Shown one piece after another: positions 1 through 8,461 of a DNA stretch of 64,000 bases (its first letter is position 1; every line of letters starts with the position of its first letter). Under the pieces are notes generated by a model. It searched no databases. It saw nothing but the letters and a program-made list of their open reading frames with translations, and was not told the origin of the DNA. A program made the position numbers and the translations under genes. Location: the NCBI RefSeq assembly GCF_020532625.1, contig NZ_JAJAUY010000015.1, positions 1 to 64,000 of the forward strand, given 5' to 3'. The stretch comes from Streptomyces antimicrobicus (GTDB taxonomy: Bacteria; Actinomycetota; Actinomycetes; Streptomycetales; Streptomycetaceae).

Positions 1-26
1 GCGGGGGTTCCTCCGTGGTTTTCCGT

Positions 27-44
27 GGGGGGGGGGGGGGGGGG
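27..44. repeat. 18-base poly-G tract
   Basis: An uninterrupted run of 18 G. A second run of 11 G lies at 385-395, also upstream of the sugar-binding protein gene. Neither is inside a gene I can support. The sequence at 1-110 holds no recognisable gene; it may be the 3' flank of a gene outside the window. Homopolymers this long are prone to slippage and to sequencing error. Confidence 0.8.
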
Positions 45-110
45 CGCTTGGCCGCGCCCCCGACTCGATAACGGTGAGGTAAACGCCCGCCAGGGGGTTG
101 AGAACCGGGC

Positions 111-125
111 TTGTTAGCGCTCACA
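111..125. promoter_or_regulatory. LacI-family operator before the ytfQRT-yjfF-like operon
   Basis: TTGTTAGCGCTCACA is a near-palindrome around the central AGCGCT that is typical of LacI-family operators. The same 15 bases recur at 6559-6573 before araD, next to the LacI-type gene. A TTGAGA hexamer at 98-103 could be the -35 box, placing the operator over the spacer and -10 region, as expected for repression. Confidence 0.75.
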
Positions 126-156
126 CTGCGACGGCGCCCTCTTCCTCACGGATCCC

Positions 157-330
157 TCCGCTCCCGACCCGGACTCCCGACCTCGCCGCCACGCCGAACC
201 CGACCCGGACCCGCGAACCCGACCCGGACCCGCGACCCCCACCCGGACCCGCGACTCCGACCCCGCCCTTCTCCACGGCCGCCGCGACCAGCCGGCGGAC
301 CCGCGACCCCCGACCCGGACCCGCGATCCG
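157..330. repeat. Degenerate GACCCGGACCCGCGA-type repeats in the 5' leader
   Basis: The stretch between the operator and the binding-protein gene is filled with imperfect copies of a roughly 18-base unit rich in GACCCGGACC. No gene is supported here: long open frames exist on both strands, but they are repetitive and only reflect GC-rich composition. The operon therefore seems to have an unusually long, low-complexity leader of about 330 bases. Confidence 0.55.
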
Positions 331-452
331 ATCGGGCGCGTCGGCCGCCCCCGCCGTCGTGCAGGGCGGCACCTCCGGGGCTCCGGGGGGGGGGGCACGG
401 TCCGGCCCGGCCGTGCGGCGCGTTCTCCCCGCACCTCGAAAGGACACTCGCC

Positions 453-1451
453 ATGGCTCGCAGAGCAGCTCTCGTCCTCGCCGCCGCCCTCCTCGCCTCC
501 TCGGCGTTGACCGGCTGCTCGACCCAGGGCCCCGCCGCCGGCCCCTCCTCGGGGGCCGGGGCGGGCCGGGGCGGCACGATCACGCTCGGCTTCTCCCAGG
601 TGGGCGCCGAGAGCGGTTGGCGTACCGCCAACACCAAGTCCGTCCAGGAGGCGGCCAAGAAGGCCGGGATCGACCTCAAGTTCTCCGACGCGCAGCAGAA
701 GCAGGAGAACCAGATCAAGGCGCTGCGCACCTTCATCCAGCAGAAGGTCGACGTCATCGCCTTCTCGCCGGTCGTGGAGTCCGGTTGGGACACGGTGCTG
801 AAGGAGGCCAAGGACGCCGGCATCCCGGTCATCCTCACCGACCGCGCGGTGGACACCAAGGACACCTCCCTCTACAAGACCTTCCTCGGCTCGGACTTCG
901 TCAAGGAGGGCAGGTCCGCGGGCGAGTGGCTGACCGGCGCGTACGCCAACGAGCCGGGCCCGGTCAACATCGTCGAGCTCCAGGGCACCACGGGCTCCGC
1001 CCCCGCCAACGACCGCAAGGCCGGCTTCGCCGAGGCCATCCGCGGCGACGGCAAGTTCAAGATCGTCGCCTCGCAGTCGGGCGACTTCACCCGCGCCAAG
1101 GGCAAGGAGGTCATGCAGGCGTTCCTGAAGTCCCAGAAGGACATCGACGTCCTCTACGCCCACAACGACGACATGGCCCTCGGCGCCATCCAGGCCATCG
1201 AGGAGTCGGGCAAGAAGCCCGGGACGGACATCAAGGTGATCTCGGTGGACGGAATCAAGGACGCCTTCGTCGCGATGACCGAGGGCAAGATCAACGTCGT
1301 GGTGGAGTGCAACCCGCTGCTCGGCGACCAGCTGATGGAGCTGGCCAAGAAGGTGGTGGCAGGGGAGAACGTGCCGCCCCGCGTCGAGACCGAGGAGGGT
1401 GTCTTCCCGCAGGACAAGGCCGCGGCCGCGCTGCCGTCCCGGAAGTACTGA
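453..1451 (+). CDS. ytfQ: YtfQ-like sugar ABC transporter substrate-binding lipoprotein
   Basis: 332 residues, starting at the ATG at 453 behind AAAGGA; an upstream open extension is repetitive and is not used. The N-terminus is a lipoprotein signal with lipobox LTGC (Cys22), so the mature protein is membrane-anchored outside the cell. Segments such as GFSQVGAESGW, QQKQENQIKAL, QSGDFTRAKGKEVM and YAHNDDMALGAIQAI closely follow the galactofuranose-binding protein YtfQ (periplasmic binding protein type 1). It begins an operon with an ATPase and two permeases. Linkage to araD through a shared operator suggests L-arabinofuranose or a related pentose as ligand rather than galactofuranose; that choice is inference. 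Confidence 0.9.
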   Translation: MARRAALVLAAALLASSALTGCSTQGPAAGPSSGAGAGRGGTITLGFSQVGAESGWRTANTKSVQEAAKKAGIDLKFSDAQQKQENQIKALRTFIQQKVDVIAFSPVVESGWDTVLKEAKDAGIPVILTDRAVDTKDTSLYKTFLGSDFVKEGRSAGEWLTGAYANEPGPVNIVELQGTTGSAPANDRKAGFAEAIRGDGKFKIVASQSGDFTRAKGKEVMQAFLKSQKDIDVLYAHNDDMALGAIQAIEESGKKPGTDIKVISVDGIKDAFVAMTEGKINVVVECNPLLGDQLMELAKKVVAGENVPPRVETEEGVFPQDKAAAALPSRKY

Positions 1452-1609
1452 ACCGGGGGCGGCACGGGCGCCGCAGGTCCGGCCCGTGCCGGAAGGCTCC
1501 GGCGCCTGCCGCAGACGGTCCGCTTCGGTGCCTCGCCCCCGTACGGGACCGGCCGCTCCCCCCACCCACGACAGACCCGCTCCACCCCCCACCCACGAGA
1601 GGAGGGCGG

Positions 1610-3175
1610 ATGGTATCCCCGTCCACCCCGCGTCCCCCGGACCCCGGCGGCCCGCGGCCGCGGCCGGTCCTGGAAGCCCGGGGCATCCACAAGCAGTTCG
1701 CGGGCACGGTCGCCCTCGACGGAGTCGCCCTGCGGCTCTTCCCCGGTGAGGTGCACGCCCTGATGGGCGAGAACGGCGCCGGCAAATCCACCTTGATCAA
1801 GGTGCTCACCGGCGTCCACCCCGCCGACGGCGGCACCCTCCTCGTCGACGGTCGGCCGCAGGCGTTCGCCGATCCCCTCCAGGCGCAGCGGGCCGGCATC
1901 AGCACCGTCTACCAGGAGGTCAACCTCTGCCCGAACCTCTCGGTCGCCGAGAACATCCTCGTCGGGCGCGAGCCGCGCCGGTTCGGTCTCGTCGACCGGT
2001 CCGCCCTGCGGCGGCGCGCGGCCGAGCTGCTGAGGGAGCTGGACCTCGACCTGGACGTCACCGCTCCGCTCGGTTCGCACTCCCTGGCGGTGCAGCAACT
2101 GGTCGCCATCGCCCGGGCGGTGGACGTCTCGGCGAAGGTGCTCGTGCTGGACGAACCCACCTCCAGCCTGGACCGCGAGGAGGTCGCCCAGCTCTTCACG
2201 CTGGTGCGGCGCCTGCGGGACCGCGGTGCGGCCGTCCTGTTCGTCACGCACTTCCTGGACCAGGTGTTCGACCTCTGCGACCGCGTGACCGTCCTGCGCA
2301 ACGGCCGCCTGGAAGGCGAGTACCCCATCGACCGGCTCACTCCGATGACGCTCGTGCAACGCATGATCGGCGGCGAACTGGCCACCCTCGACCAGCTGTC
2401 CGGCCGGGCCCGCCGGGAAGCGGCCGCACGCACGACCGGTGAGCCGTTCCTCCGGGCGCGCCGACTGACCCGCGCGGGCGCGATCGAACCGTACGACCTC
2501 GACATCCACGCCGGCGAGGTGGTCGGACTGGCCGGCCTGCTGGGCTCGGGCCGCACCGAGGCGGCACGCCTGCTGTTCGGCGCGGACAGCGCCGACGGCG
2601 GAGAGGTCGGCATCGAGGGCGAGAAGGTCCGACTCCGCACCCCCCGCCACGCCATCGCCCGGGGCATCGCGTTCTGCTCCGAGAACCGCAAGGCGGAGGG
2701 ACTGGTGGGCGAGCTCACGGTCCGCGAGAACATCGTCCTCGCCCTGCAGGCCGCCCGCGGCTGGACCAGGCCGCTGACCCGCGCGAAGCAGGACGAACTG
2801 GCCCGGCACTGGATCGAAACCCTGGACATCCGCCCCGCCGACCCCGAGGCGCAGGTACGCCACCTCAGCGGAGGCAACCAGCAGAAGGTGCTCCTCGCAC
2901 GCTGGTTGCTGACCGCACCCCGGCTCCTGATCCTCGACGAGCCCACCCGGGGCATCGACATCGGGGCCAAGGCGGAGATCCAGAAACTCGTGGCCCGCCT
3001 GGCGGGGGAGGGCACCGCCGTGCTGTTCGTCTCGGCGGAACTCGACGAGGTCCTGCGCCTGAGCCACCGCATCGCCGTGCTGCGCGACCACCGGATGGTG
3101 GCCACCCTCACGAACGACGGCAGCGTCACGCCCGAACGCATCCTCACGACCATCGCCACCGGAGCGGACTCATGA
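1610..3175 (+). CDS. ytfR: Sugar ABC transporter ATP-binding protein (YtfR/RbsA type)
   Basis: 521 residues. The ATG at 1610 follows a strong GAGAGGAGGG ribosome site, after a 158-base gap from the binding-protein gene. Two ABC domains are fused in tandem, as in RbsA/MglA/YtfR. The first has Walker A GENGAGKST and DEPTSSLD. The second has the degenerate P-loop GLLGSGRTE usual for this family, the signature LSGGNQQKV and DEPTRGID. It should power uptake of the sugar caught by the upstream lipoprotein, acting on the cytoplasmic face. Its stop overlaps the next start by 4 bases, indicating translational coupling. Confidence 0.93.
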   Translation: MVSPSTPRPPDPGGPRPRPVLEARGIHKQFAGTVALDGVALRLFPGEVHALMGENGAGKSTLIKVLTGVHPADGGTLLVDGRPQAFADPLQAQRAGISTVYQEVNLCPNLSVAENILVGREPRRFGLVDRSALRRRAAELLRELDLDLDVTAPLGSHSLAVQQLVAIARAVDVSAKVLVLDEPTSSLDREEVAQLFTLVRRLRDRGAAVLFVTHFLDQVFDLCDRVTVLRNGRLEGEYPIDRLTPMTLVQRMIGGELATLDQLSGRARREAAARTTGEPFLRARRLTRAGAIEPYDLDIHAGEVVGLAGLLGSGRTEAARLLFGADSADGGEVGIEGEKVRLRTPRHAIARGIAFCSENRKAEGLVGELTVRENIVLALQAARGWTRPLTRAKQDELARHWIETLDIRPADPEAQVRHLSGGNQQKVLLARWLLTAPRLLILDEPTRGIDIGAKAEIQKLVARLAGEGTAVLFVSAELDEVLRLSHRIAVLRDHRMVATLTNDGSVTPERILTTIATGADS

Positions 3176-4272
3176 CCCACCAGCCTCCCCGGCCCGGACC
3201 GGTCGCCGCGATCGGGAGACGCCTGGGCGGTCACCACCTGCTGTGGCCCACGCTGACCCTGCTCGCCCTCCTCCTCGGCAACGTCGCGTTCCAGCACGAC
3301 TTCTTCTCCGTCCGGGTACGCGACGGCCACCTCTACGGCAGCCTCGTCGACATCCTGCAGTTCGGCGCGCCCCTGACCCTGGTGGCGCTCGGCATGACCC
3401 TCGTCATCGCCACCCGCGGCATCGACCTCTCGGTGGGTGCCACCGTCGCCATCGCCGCCGCCCTCGCCTGCGGGCACATCTCCACCTCCGCGCGTCCGGG
3501 CAGCGTCACCACGGTGCTGACGGCCGTCGCCCTCGCGCTCGGCGTCGCCGTCGTGCTGGGCCTCGCCAACGGCCTGCTGGTGTCCGGGCTGGGAGTGCAG
3601 CCGATCGTGGCCACCTTGATCCTCATGGTCGCCGGCCGCGGCGTCGCCCAGCTGATCACCGGCGGACAGATCGTCACGGTGACCAGCGCCCCCTACAAGA
3701 TGATCGGGGGCGGCTACTGGCTGACCTTCCCGTTCGCCGTCCTCCTGGCCACCGCCCTCGTCGTGCTCACCGCCCTCCTCACCCGCCGCACCGCCCTCGG
3801 CCTGCTGATCGAGTCCGTGGGCGGCAACCCCGCCGCCAGCCGCCTGGTCGGCATCCGCGCCGGTGGTCTGCTCGCCCTGGTCTACGTCTTCAGCGCGCTG
3901 TGCGCCGCGGTCGCCGGGCTGATGATCAGTTCCAACGTCTCCAGCGCCGACGGCAACAACGCCGGACTGTGGATCGAACTCGACGCGATCCTCGCCGTCG
4001 TCGTCGGCGGTACCGCCCTGACCGGAGGACGCTTCTCCATCGGCGGCACCGTCCTGGGCGCCCTGATCATCCAGACCCTGTCCACCACCGTCTACACCCT
4101 CGGCGTCCCGCCCGAGACCACCCTCGTCTTCAAGGCCTTCGTCGTCGTGGTGGTCTGCCTCGTCCAGTCCCCGGTCTTCCGGGCGAAGGTCCTGCGCCGC
4201 CGCGGCAGGACCACTCCCCGGCCCCGCAGCACCGCGGACGCCGCCCCCCACCAGCAGGAGGTACGCGCATGA
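3172..4272 (+). CDS. ytfT: Sugar ABC transporter permease (YtfT type)
   Basis: 366 residues. The start overlaps the ATPase stop (ATGA), and its own stop overlaps the next permease in the same way. It is a hydrophobic BPD_transp_2 permease with several membrane segments and the family motif TLVIATRGIDLSVGA, followed by a conserved VGGTALTGGRFS near the C-terminus. It pairs with the next gene as a heterodimeric channel, as YtfT pairs with YjfF. The C-terminal tail of about 25 residues is basic and rich in Arg and Pro and is probably cytoplasmic. Confidence 0.92.
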   Translation: MTHQPPRPGPVAAIGRRLGGHHLLWPTLTLLALLLGNVAFQHDFFSVRVRDGHLYGSLVDILQFGAPLTLVALGMTLVIATRGIDLSVGATVAIAAALACGHISTSARPGSVTTVLTAVALALGVAVVLGLANGLLVSGLGVQPIVATLILMVAGRGVAQLITGGQIVTVTSAPYKMIGGGYWLTFPFAVLLATALVVLTALLTRRTALGLLIESVGGNPAASRLVGIRAGGLLALVYVFSALCAAVAGLMISSNVSSADGNNAGLWIELDAILAVVVGGTALTGGRFSIGGTVLGALIIQTLSTTVYTLGVPPETTLVFKAFVVVVVCLVQSPVFRAKVLRRRGRTTPRPRSTADAAPHQQEVRA

Positions 4273-5291
4273 GCACCGGCACGGCGGGCACCGCCGCGCG
4301 CCCGACCCGTCCCTTCGCGACCGTGTCCCCGCGCACCCGCACCCGCGTCCCCCTGCTCGTCACGGCCGTCCTGCTCGTCGCCATGTTCACCGTCGGATCG
4401 GTGCGCTACGAGGGCTTCCTCTCCGCACAGGTCGGGCTGAACCTGCTGATCGACAACGGATTCCTCCTGGTCGTCGCGGTCGGGGCCACCTTCGTGGTCC
4501 TCACCGGCGGCATCGATCTGTCCGTCGGCTCCATGGTGGCCCTGTCGACGGTGCTCACCGCCTGGCTGGTCGAGTCGCAGGGCCGGCCCCTGGCCGCCGT
4601 CGTCCCCCTGGTCCTGCTGGTCGGCGCCGCGAGCGGGGCCCTCATGGGCTGGATCATCCACACCTTCGAGATCCAGCCGTTCGTCGTCACCCTGGCCGGC
4701 ATGTTCCTCGCCCGCGGGCTCTGCTACACCATCAGCACCGAATCCGTCACGATCACCGATCCCACGACGGTGGCCCTCGCGCAGACCCGGCTGTACGGCC
4801 CCGGAGGGCTGTTCGTCTCCATCCCGGTGGTCGTCGCCCTGGCCGTGCTGGTACTCGCCTTCGTGGTCCTGCACCACACCCGTTTCGGCCGTACCGTGTA
4901 CGCGCTGGGCGGCAACGAGTCCTCCGCCCGCCTGATGGGCCTTCCGGTGGGCACCACCAAGATCGCCGTGTACGCCGTCAGCGGTCTGTGCTCCGCCCTC
5001 GGCGGCCTGCTGCTGACCCTGTACATGCTCTCCGGCTACGCCCTCCACGCCATGGGCATGGAACTCGACGCGATCGCCGCCACCGTGATCGGCGGCACGC
5101 TGCTGACCGGGGGCTCCGGCTTCGTCCTGGGCACGGCCCTCGGCGTGCTCGTCCTCGGCATGATCCAGACGTTCGTCAACTTCCAGGGCACGCTGAGCTC
5201 CTGGTGGACCCGGATCGTGATCGGCGCCCTGCTGCTCGTCTTCATCGTGCTGCAACGCCTGATGGGCGGTCGCCGCCCCGCCGCCGGCTGA
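4269..5291 (+). CDS. yjfF: Sugar ABC transporter permease (YjfF type)
   Basis: 340 residues from the ATG at 4269, overlapping the previous stop by 4 bases. It is the second BPD_transp_2 permease of the importer: FVVLTGGIDLSVGSMVAL is the diagnostic motif, YALGGNESSARLMGLPV is the cytoplasmic loop that contacts the ATPase in this family, and GGTLLTGGSGF lies near the end. It closes the operon. The convergent LacI gene ends 28 bases away. Confidence 0.92.
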   Translation: MSTGTAGTAARPTRPFATVSPRTRTRVPLLVTAVLLVAMFTVGSVRYEGFLSAQVGLNLLIDNGFLLVVAVGATFVVLTGGIDLSVGSMVALSTVLTAWLVESQGRPLAAVVPLVLLVGAASGALMGWIIHTFEIQPFVVTLAGMFLARGLCYTISTESVTITDPTTVALAQTRLYGPGGLFVSIPVVVALAVLVLAFVVLHHTRFGRTVYALGGNESSARLMGLPVGTTKIAVYAVSGLCSALGGLLLTLYMLSGYALHAMGMELDAIAATVIGGTLLTGGSGFVLGTALGVLVLGMIQTFVNFQGTLSSWWTRIVIGALLLVFIVLQRLMGGRRPAAG

Positions 5292-5319
5292 GCCGACGGA
5301 CGCCCCGGCCCGCGGCGGG

Positions 5320-6378
5320 TCATTCCCCGGAGGGAAGGCTCCTGCGGGCCGTACTGGCCCGCACGATGAGCTCCGGGGCCACCACCAGGTGCGTCGACTC
5401 CGCGGTCCGGCCTTCGATGTGGTCCAGGAGCAGCCCGATGCTGGCCCGGCCGAGCGAGGCGAAGTCCTGACGGATGGTCGTCAGCGGGGGCGGGAAGAAC
5501 TCCGCCTCGGGGATGTCGTCGAAGCCGGCGACCGCCACGTCCTCCGGGGTTCGAAGGCCCGCTTCGCGCAGTGCCCGTAGCACCCCGAGGGCCATCTGGT
5601 CGTTGGCGACGAACACCGCGGTGAGGCCCGCCCCCCGGCCCCGTGGCGCCCGGACCCGTCCCGCGAGCTGCTGGCCCGCCTGGTACCCGGACAGCGGACT
5701 CCAGTCGCCGCGCAGCAGGGGCGGCACCTCGGCGCCGGCCTCGCGCAGCGCGTCCTCCCACCCCTGGGTGCGGGCCTCGCTCTCCAGCCAGTCGGGCGGG
5801 CCCGCGACGTGCCAGACGGTGGCGTGGCCCGACGCGAGGAGGTGCTCGGTGATCAGGCGCGCGCCGAGGTTCTGGTCCAGCGACACTCCTGGCAGGTCCA
5901 GGGTGTGGCCGCCTTCCACGGTGACCACCGGGCACGGCGCTTCCAGGGCCGCCAGGGCGCGCACCGCGTCGCGCTGGGGAGTGACGGCGACGATCCCCTC
6001 CACGCCCCAGCCGGCGAGGTGGTGCATGGCCTCGGCGAGGGCGGTCTGCGTGGCGGTCCGCAGCGTGACGGCGGAGGTCAGGTAGCCGCGCTCCCGAGCC
6101 GCCTCCTGGACTCCGGCCAGGGTGCTGGCGGGGCCGTGCAGCGTGGTGTTCACCGCGATGACGCCCAGCGTGTGGGTCCGGCGCGTGGCCAGGGCACGGG
6201 CCGCCGAGTTGCGGCGGTACCCCAGCTGCTCGATGACCTGGGTCACCGCGGCCCGGGTCTTGGCGCTGACGTTCGGATGGCCGCTGAGCACCCGTGAAAC
6301 GGTCTGGTGGGACACGCCGGCGACGCGCGCGACGTCCGTCATCGTAGGCGCTCGCGAGACGTCCGGGAGCTGTGTCAA
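5320..6378 (-). CDS. LacI-family repressor of the sugar regulon
   Basis: 352 residues. I take the TTG at 6378, which has a good GGGGAAGAGAG site; an internal ATG at 6342 has none. Residues 12-60 form the LacI helix-turn-helix and hinge (TMTDVARVAGVSHQTVSRVLSG, then LGYRRNSAARALATRRTHTLGVI). The remainder is a type 1 periplasmic-binding-like ligand domain. The gene lies between the importer and araD, and identical operators precede both. It probably represses both units, and perhaps itself, until the sugar or a phosphorylated derivative binds. Confidence 0.9.
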   Translation of the reverse strand: MTQLPDVSRAPTMTDVARVAGVSHQTVSRVLSGHPNVSAKTRAAVTQVIEQLGYRRNSAARALATRRTHTLGVIAVNTTLHGPASTLAGVQEAARERGYLTSAVTLRTATQTALAEAMHHLAGWGVEGIVAVTPQRDAVRALAALEAPCPVVTVEGGHTLDLPGVSLDQNLGARLITEHLLASGHATVWHVAGPPDWLESEARTQGWEDALREAGAEVPPLLRGDWSPLSGYQAGQQLAGRVRAPRGRGAGLTAVFVANDQMALGVLRALREAGLRTPEDVAVAGFDDIPEAEFFPPPLTTIRQDFASLGRASIGLLLDHIEGRTAESTHLVVAPELIVRASTARRSLPSGE

Positions 6379-6558
6379 CTCTCTTCCCCTTCCTCGTCGA
6401 GCGGCCTTCCCTCACGGTACCGAACCGGCCGCGGCCCGCACACATCCCCACCGACCGCTCGGAGGCCGATGCGGCTCGCGATGTTCGCGGTCACATTATG
6501 CAGCGGGCTTCGCCCGGCGAGGGGAAGCAATCTTCGTACGTGCTCTTGAGGTTTTGAC

Positions 6559-6574
6559 TTGTTAGCGCTCACAA
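6559..6574. promoter_or_regulatory. LacI-family operator before araD
   Basis: TTGTTAGCGCTCACAA matches the operator at 111-125 over 15 of 15 bases and is one base more symmetrical. It lies in the 283-base region between the divergent repressor (start 6378) and araD (start 6662). TTGAGG at 6546-6551 and TTGACT at 6555-6560 are candidate -35 boxes, so repressor binding would block the promoter. Confidence 0.8.
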
Positions 6575-6661
6575 TTCTACGGGGGCTGCGACCGGGCATC
6601 CGTGGTGCCCGGCGCGGCCCCCCGATCGGTCCCGCCCCCTCACGAAGACGGTGAAGGCCCA

Positions 6662-7432
6662 GTGAGCAAGACCATCCTCAAGGAGCTCCGCCGCGAGGTC
6701 CTCGAAGCGAACCTGCGCATCCCCGAGGCGGGTCTGGCCACCCTCACCTGGGGGAACGTCAGCGGCGTGGACCGGGACGCCGGCGTCTTCGTCATCAAGC
6801 CGTCCGGGGTCTCCTACGCCGACCTCACCGAGGAGGACCTGGTGGCGGTGGCGCTGGAGGACGGGCGGGTCGTCGACGGGCAGCTGAGGCCGTCCACCGA
6901 CACGGAAACCCATCGGTGCCTCTACCGGGCCTTCCCCTCGATCGGGGGCGTCACCCACACGCACTCGACGCACGCCGTCGCCTTCGCCCAGGCGCGCCAT
7001 CCGATCCCCGTGCTCGGCACGACCCACGCCGACACCTTCAACGGGCCCGTCCCCGTGACGGCGGACCTCACCGCCGAGCAGTGCGCGCGGGACTACGAGT
7101 ACAACACCGGCCAGGTGATCGTCGCCCTGCTCGGCGGCGACCCCCGGCGGGCCGAGGAGGTCCCCGGGGCGCTCGTCTCCCGGCACGGCCCCTTCACCTG
7201 GGGCGCCACCGCGAAGGCCGCGCTGGAGAACGCCGTCGTCTGCGAGGCCGTGGCGGAGATGGCGCTGCACACGCTGGCGTTGGAGTCCCGCCTCGGGGGC
7301 GCCTCCGCGCCGCCGGGGCATCTGCTGGAGCGGCACTTCACCCGCAAGCACGGCCCCGGCGCCTATTACGGCAACGTCCCCCGGACCAGGACCCGGACGG
7401 CCGAGGCCGCGCCCCGCCCCGGCGGCGCGTGA
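6662..7432 (+). CDS. araD: L-ribulose-5-phosphate 4-epimerase
   Basis: 256 residues from the GTG at 6662, which follows GAAGG; an in-frame ATG at 6602 would add 20 unrelated residues. It is a class II aldolase/AraD fold protein: WGNVSG at the phosphate loop, THTHSTHA carrying two zinc-ligand histidines, GTTHADTF typical of AraD, and HGPFTWG with the third histidine. It converts L-ribulose 5-phosphate to D-xylulose 5-phosphate, the last step of L-arabinose breakdown. No araA or araB lies in the window, so the pathway must be completed elsewhere. The shared operator ties it to the importer. Confidence 0.9.
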   Translation: MSKTILKELRREVLEANLRIPEAGLATLTWGNVSGVDRDAGVFVIKPSGVSYADLTEEDLVAVALEDGRVVDGQLRPSTDTETHRCLYRAFPSIGGVTHTHSTHAVAFAQARHPIPVLGTTHADTFNGPVPVTADLTAEQCARDYEYNTGQVIVALLGGDPRRAEEVPGALVSRHGPFTWGATAKAALENAVVCEAVAEMALHTLALESRLGGASAPPGHLLERHFTRKHGPGAYYGNVPRTRTRTAEAAPRPGGA

Positions 7433-7449
7433 TCAGGCGGTGCCTGATC
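7431..7449 (+). terminator. Hairpin overlapping the araD stop codon
   Basis: GATCAGGC, loop GGT, GATC-ending arm GCCTGATC: a perfect 8-bp stem starting within the stop codon. There is no U-tract, as is common for actinobacterial terminators. It lies between the converging araD and VOC genes and may end transcription from both sides. Confidence 0.5.
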
Positions 7450-7478
7450 CGGGCGGTGCGCCGGCTCGGCGGCCGGGC

Positions 7479-7847
7479 TCAGCCTCCGTGCGCGGTCAGG
7501 CGGTAGCCCTCGGGGCCGGTGAAGGTGAACGCGGGGCCGAACGGGGTGGCCTGGAGCGGAGTGGCCTCGACGCCCGCGGTCAGCAGCTGTTCGCGCAACT
7601 GCGCGGCGTCCGTGGTCCGCAGCCAGAGCGCCACTCCCAGGCCGGGGCGGGAGTCGCCGTCCAGCTCGACGCCCGGGAGCGGCTCGCGGACGGCGAACGG
7701 GACGGGGCTGCCGGCGAAGACCACCGCGCCGGGAGGGGAAGAGGGCGCGCGGCGCATCCCGAGGCGCTCTTCGAAGAATTCCGCTGCGGCCTGCACGTCC
7801 TTCACCTGCAGGGCGATGAAGTCGGGGCCGTCGACGGTGGCGGGCAT
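7479..7847 (-). CDS. VOC (glyoxalase/bleomycin resistance-like) family protein
   Basis: 122 residues, with the ATG at 7847 behind CCGGAGGAACC. It opens with the vicinal-oxygen-chelate pattern DFIALQVKDVQAAAEFFEERLG and ends with FTFTGPEGYRLTAHGG. The single domain would dimerise to make the metal or ligand cavity; the substrate is unknown. It is divergent from a MarR regulator, and a perfect palindrome lies in the shared promoter, so it is probably the MarR target, perhaps for defence against an electrophile or antibiotic. Confidence 0.85.
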   Translation of the reverse strand: MPATVDGPDFIALQVKDVQAAAEFFEERLGMRRAPSSPPGAVVFAGSPVPFAVREPLPGVELDGDSRPGLGVALWLRTTDAAQLREQLLTAGVEATPLQATPFGPAFTFTGPEGYRLTAHGG

Positions 7848-7873
7848 GGTTCCTCCGGAAAAAGGGTGGGCGT

Positions 7874-7891
7874 ATGTCAATGTGTTGACAT
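7874..7891. promoter_or_regulatory. Perfect MarR-type operator
   Basis: ATGTCAA-TGTG-TTGACAT: 7-bp perfect inverted arms around four bases, between the VOC gene and the MarR gene. A second, imperfect copy follows at 7918-7935. The TTGACA arm could also serve as a -35 hexamer, consistent with repression. Confidence 0.7.
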
Positions 7892-7917
7892 GCCGACGAT
7901 AGGGCCGGCCCTTGGGT

Positions 7918-7935
7918 ATGTCAAAATGCTTACAT
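7918..7935. promoter_or_regulatory. Imperfect second MarR-type operator over the marR start
   Basis: ATGTCAA-AATG-CTTACAT is the same half-site pair with one mismatch in the right arm. Its last two bases are the first two of the ATG at 7934, so regulator binding would cover the translation start region and probably the transcription start. This suggests autorepression. Confidence 0.6.
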
Positions 7936-8395
7936 GGAAGAGCGTGTGCCAGTCCCTCCGCCCCACCCCGCTCGGGACATCACCGAGCACGTCGGATACC
8001 GCCTCAAGCGCGCGGCCGCCGCGCTGCGCGGCGCCATGGACAAGGTCCTGCGCGAGCACGGCCTCACCGTGCCGCAGTACTCCTGCCTCGAACTCCTCGA
8101 CGAGAACCCGGGCCTGTCCAACGCCGACCTCGCCCGCGGCACCTTCGTCACCCGCCAGTCCGCGAACGTCGTCCTGCGCGGCCTGAAGGAAGCCGGTCTG
8201 ATCACCCGGCCCGCCACCGCCGACCACGGCCGCGCCCTGCCCGTCCACCTCACCCCCGCCGGACACGAGCGCCTGCATGCCGCCCGTGCCGCCGTCTACG
8301 CCGTCGAGGAACGCATGATCCACGCCATCCCCGGCAGGCGCCTGACGGCCCTCCTCGCGGACCTCGACGCCATGGCCGAGGCGCTCGGCGAGTGA
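7934..8395 (+). CDS. MarR-family transcriptional regulator
   Basis: 153 residues. It has the winged helix-turn-helix of the MarR family: LTVPQYSCLELLDENPGLSNADLARGTFVTRQSANVVLRGLKEAGLI, then the wing TADHGRALPVHLTPAGH. No ribosome site precedes the ATG, which sits inside the operator-like repeat at 7918-7935; a leaderless transcript is likely. It probably controls the divergent VOC gene and itself. The inducing ligand cannot be predicted. Confidence 0.88.
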   Translation: MEERVPVPPPHPARDITEHVGYRLKRAAAALRGAMDKVLREHGLTVPQYSCLELLDENPGLSNADLARGTFVTRQSANVVLRGLKEAGLITRPATADHGRALPVHLTPAGHERLHAARAAVYAVEERMIHAIPGRRLTALLADLDAMAEALGE

Positions 8396-8399
8396 ACGG

Positions 8400-8435
8400 G
8401 AGGAACCCCGGGCCGACGTGCGGCCGGGGTTCCTC
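8400..8435. terminator. Strong bidirectional hairpin between marR and the cupin gene
   Basis: GAGGAACCCCGGGCCG, loop ACGTG, CGGCCGGGGTTCCTC: a 15-bp stem with one bulged G, 4 bases after the marR stop and 26 bases before the stop of the convergent cupin gene. Confidence 0.75.
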
Positions 8436-8461
8436 ACGGGCGGGACCGGGCCGGCCGGCGG

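Noticed and set aside
6546..6551. TTGAGG before araD as another copy of the RiPP/NRPS element
   Set aside because: The CGTGAC part and the CCGGNACCGG palindrome are absent; only the -35-like hexamer is shared.
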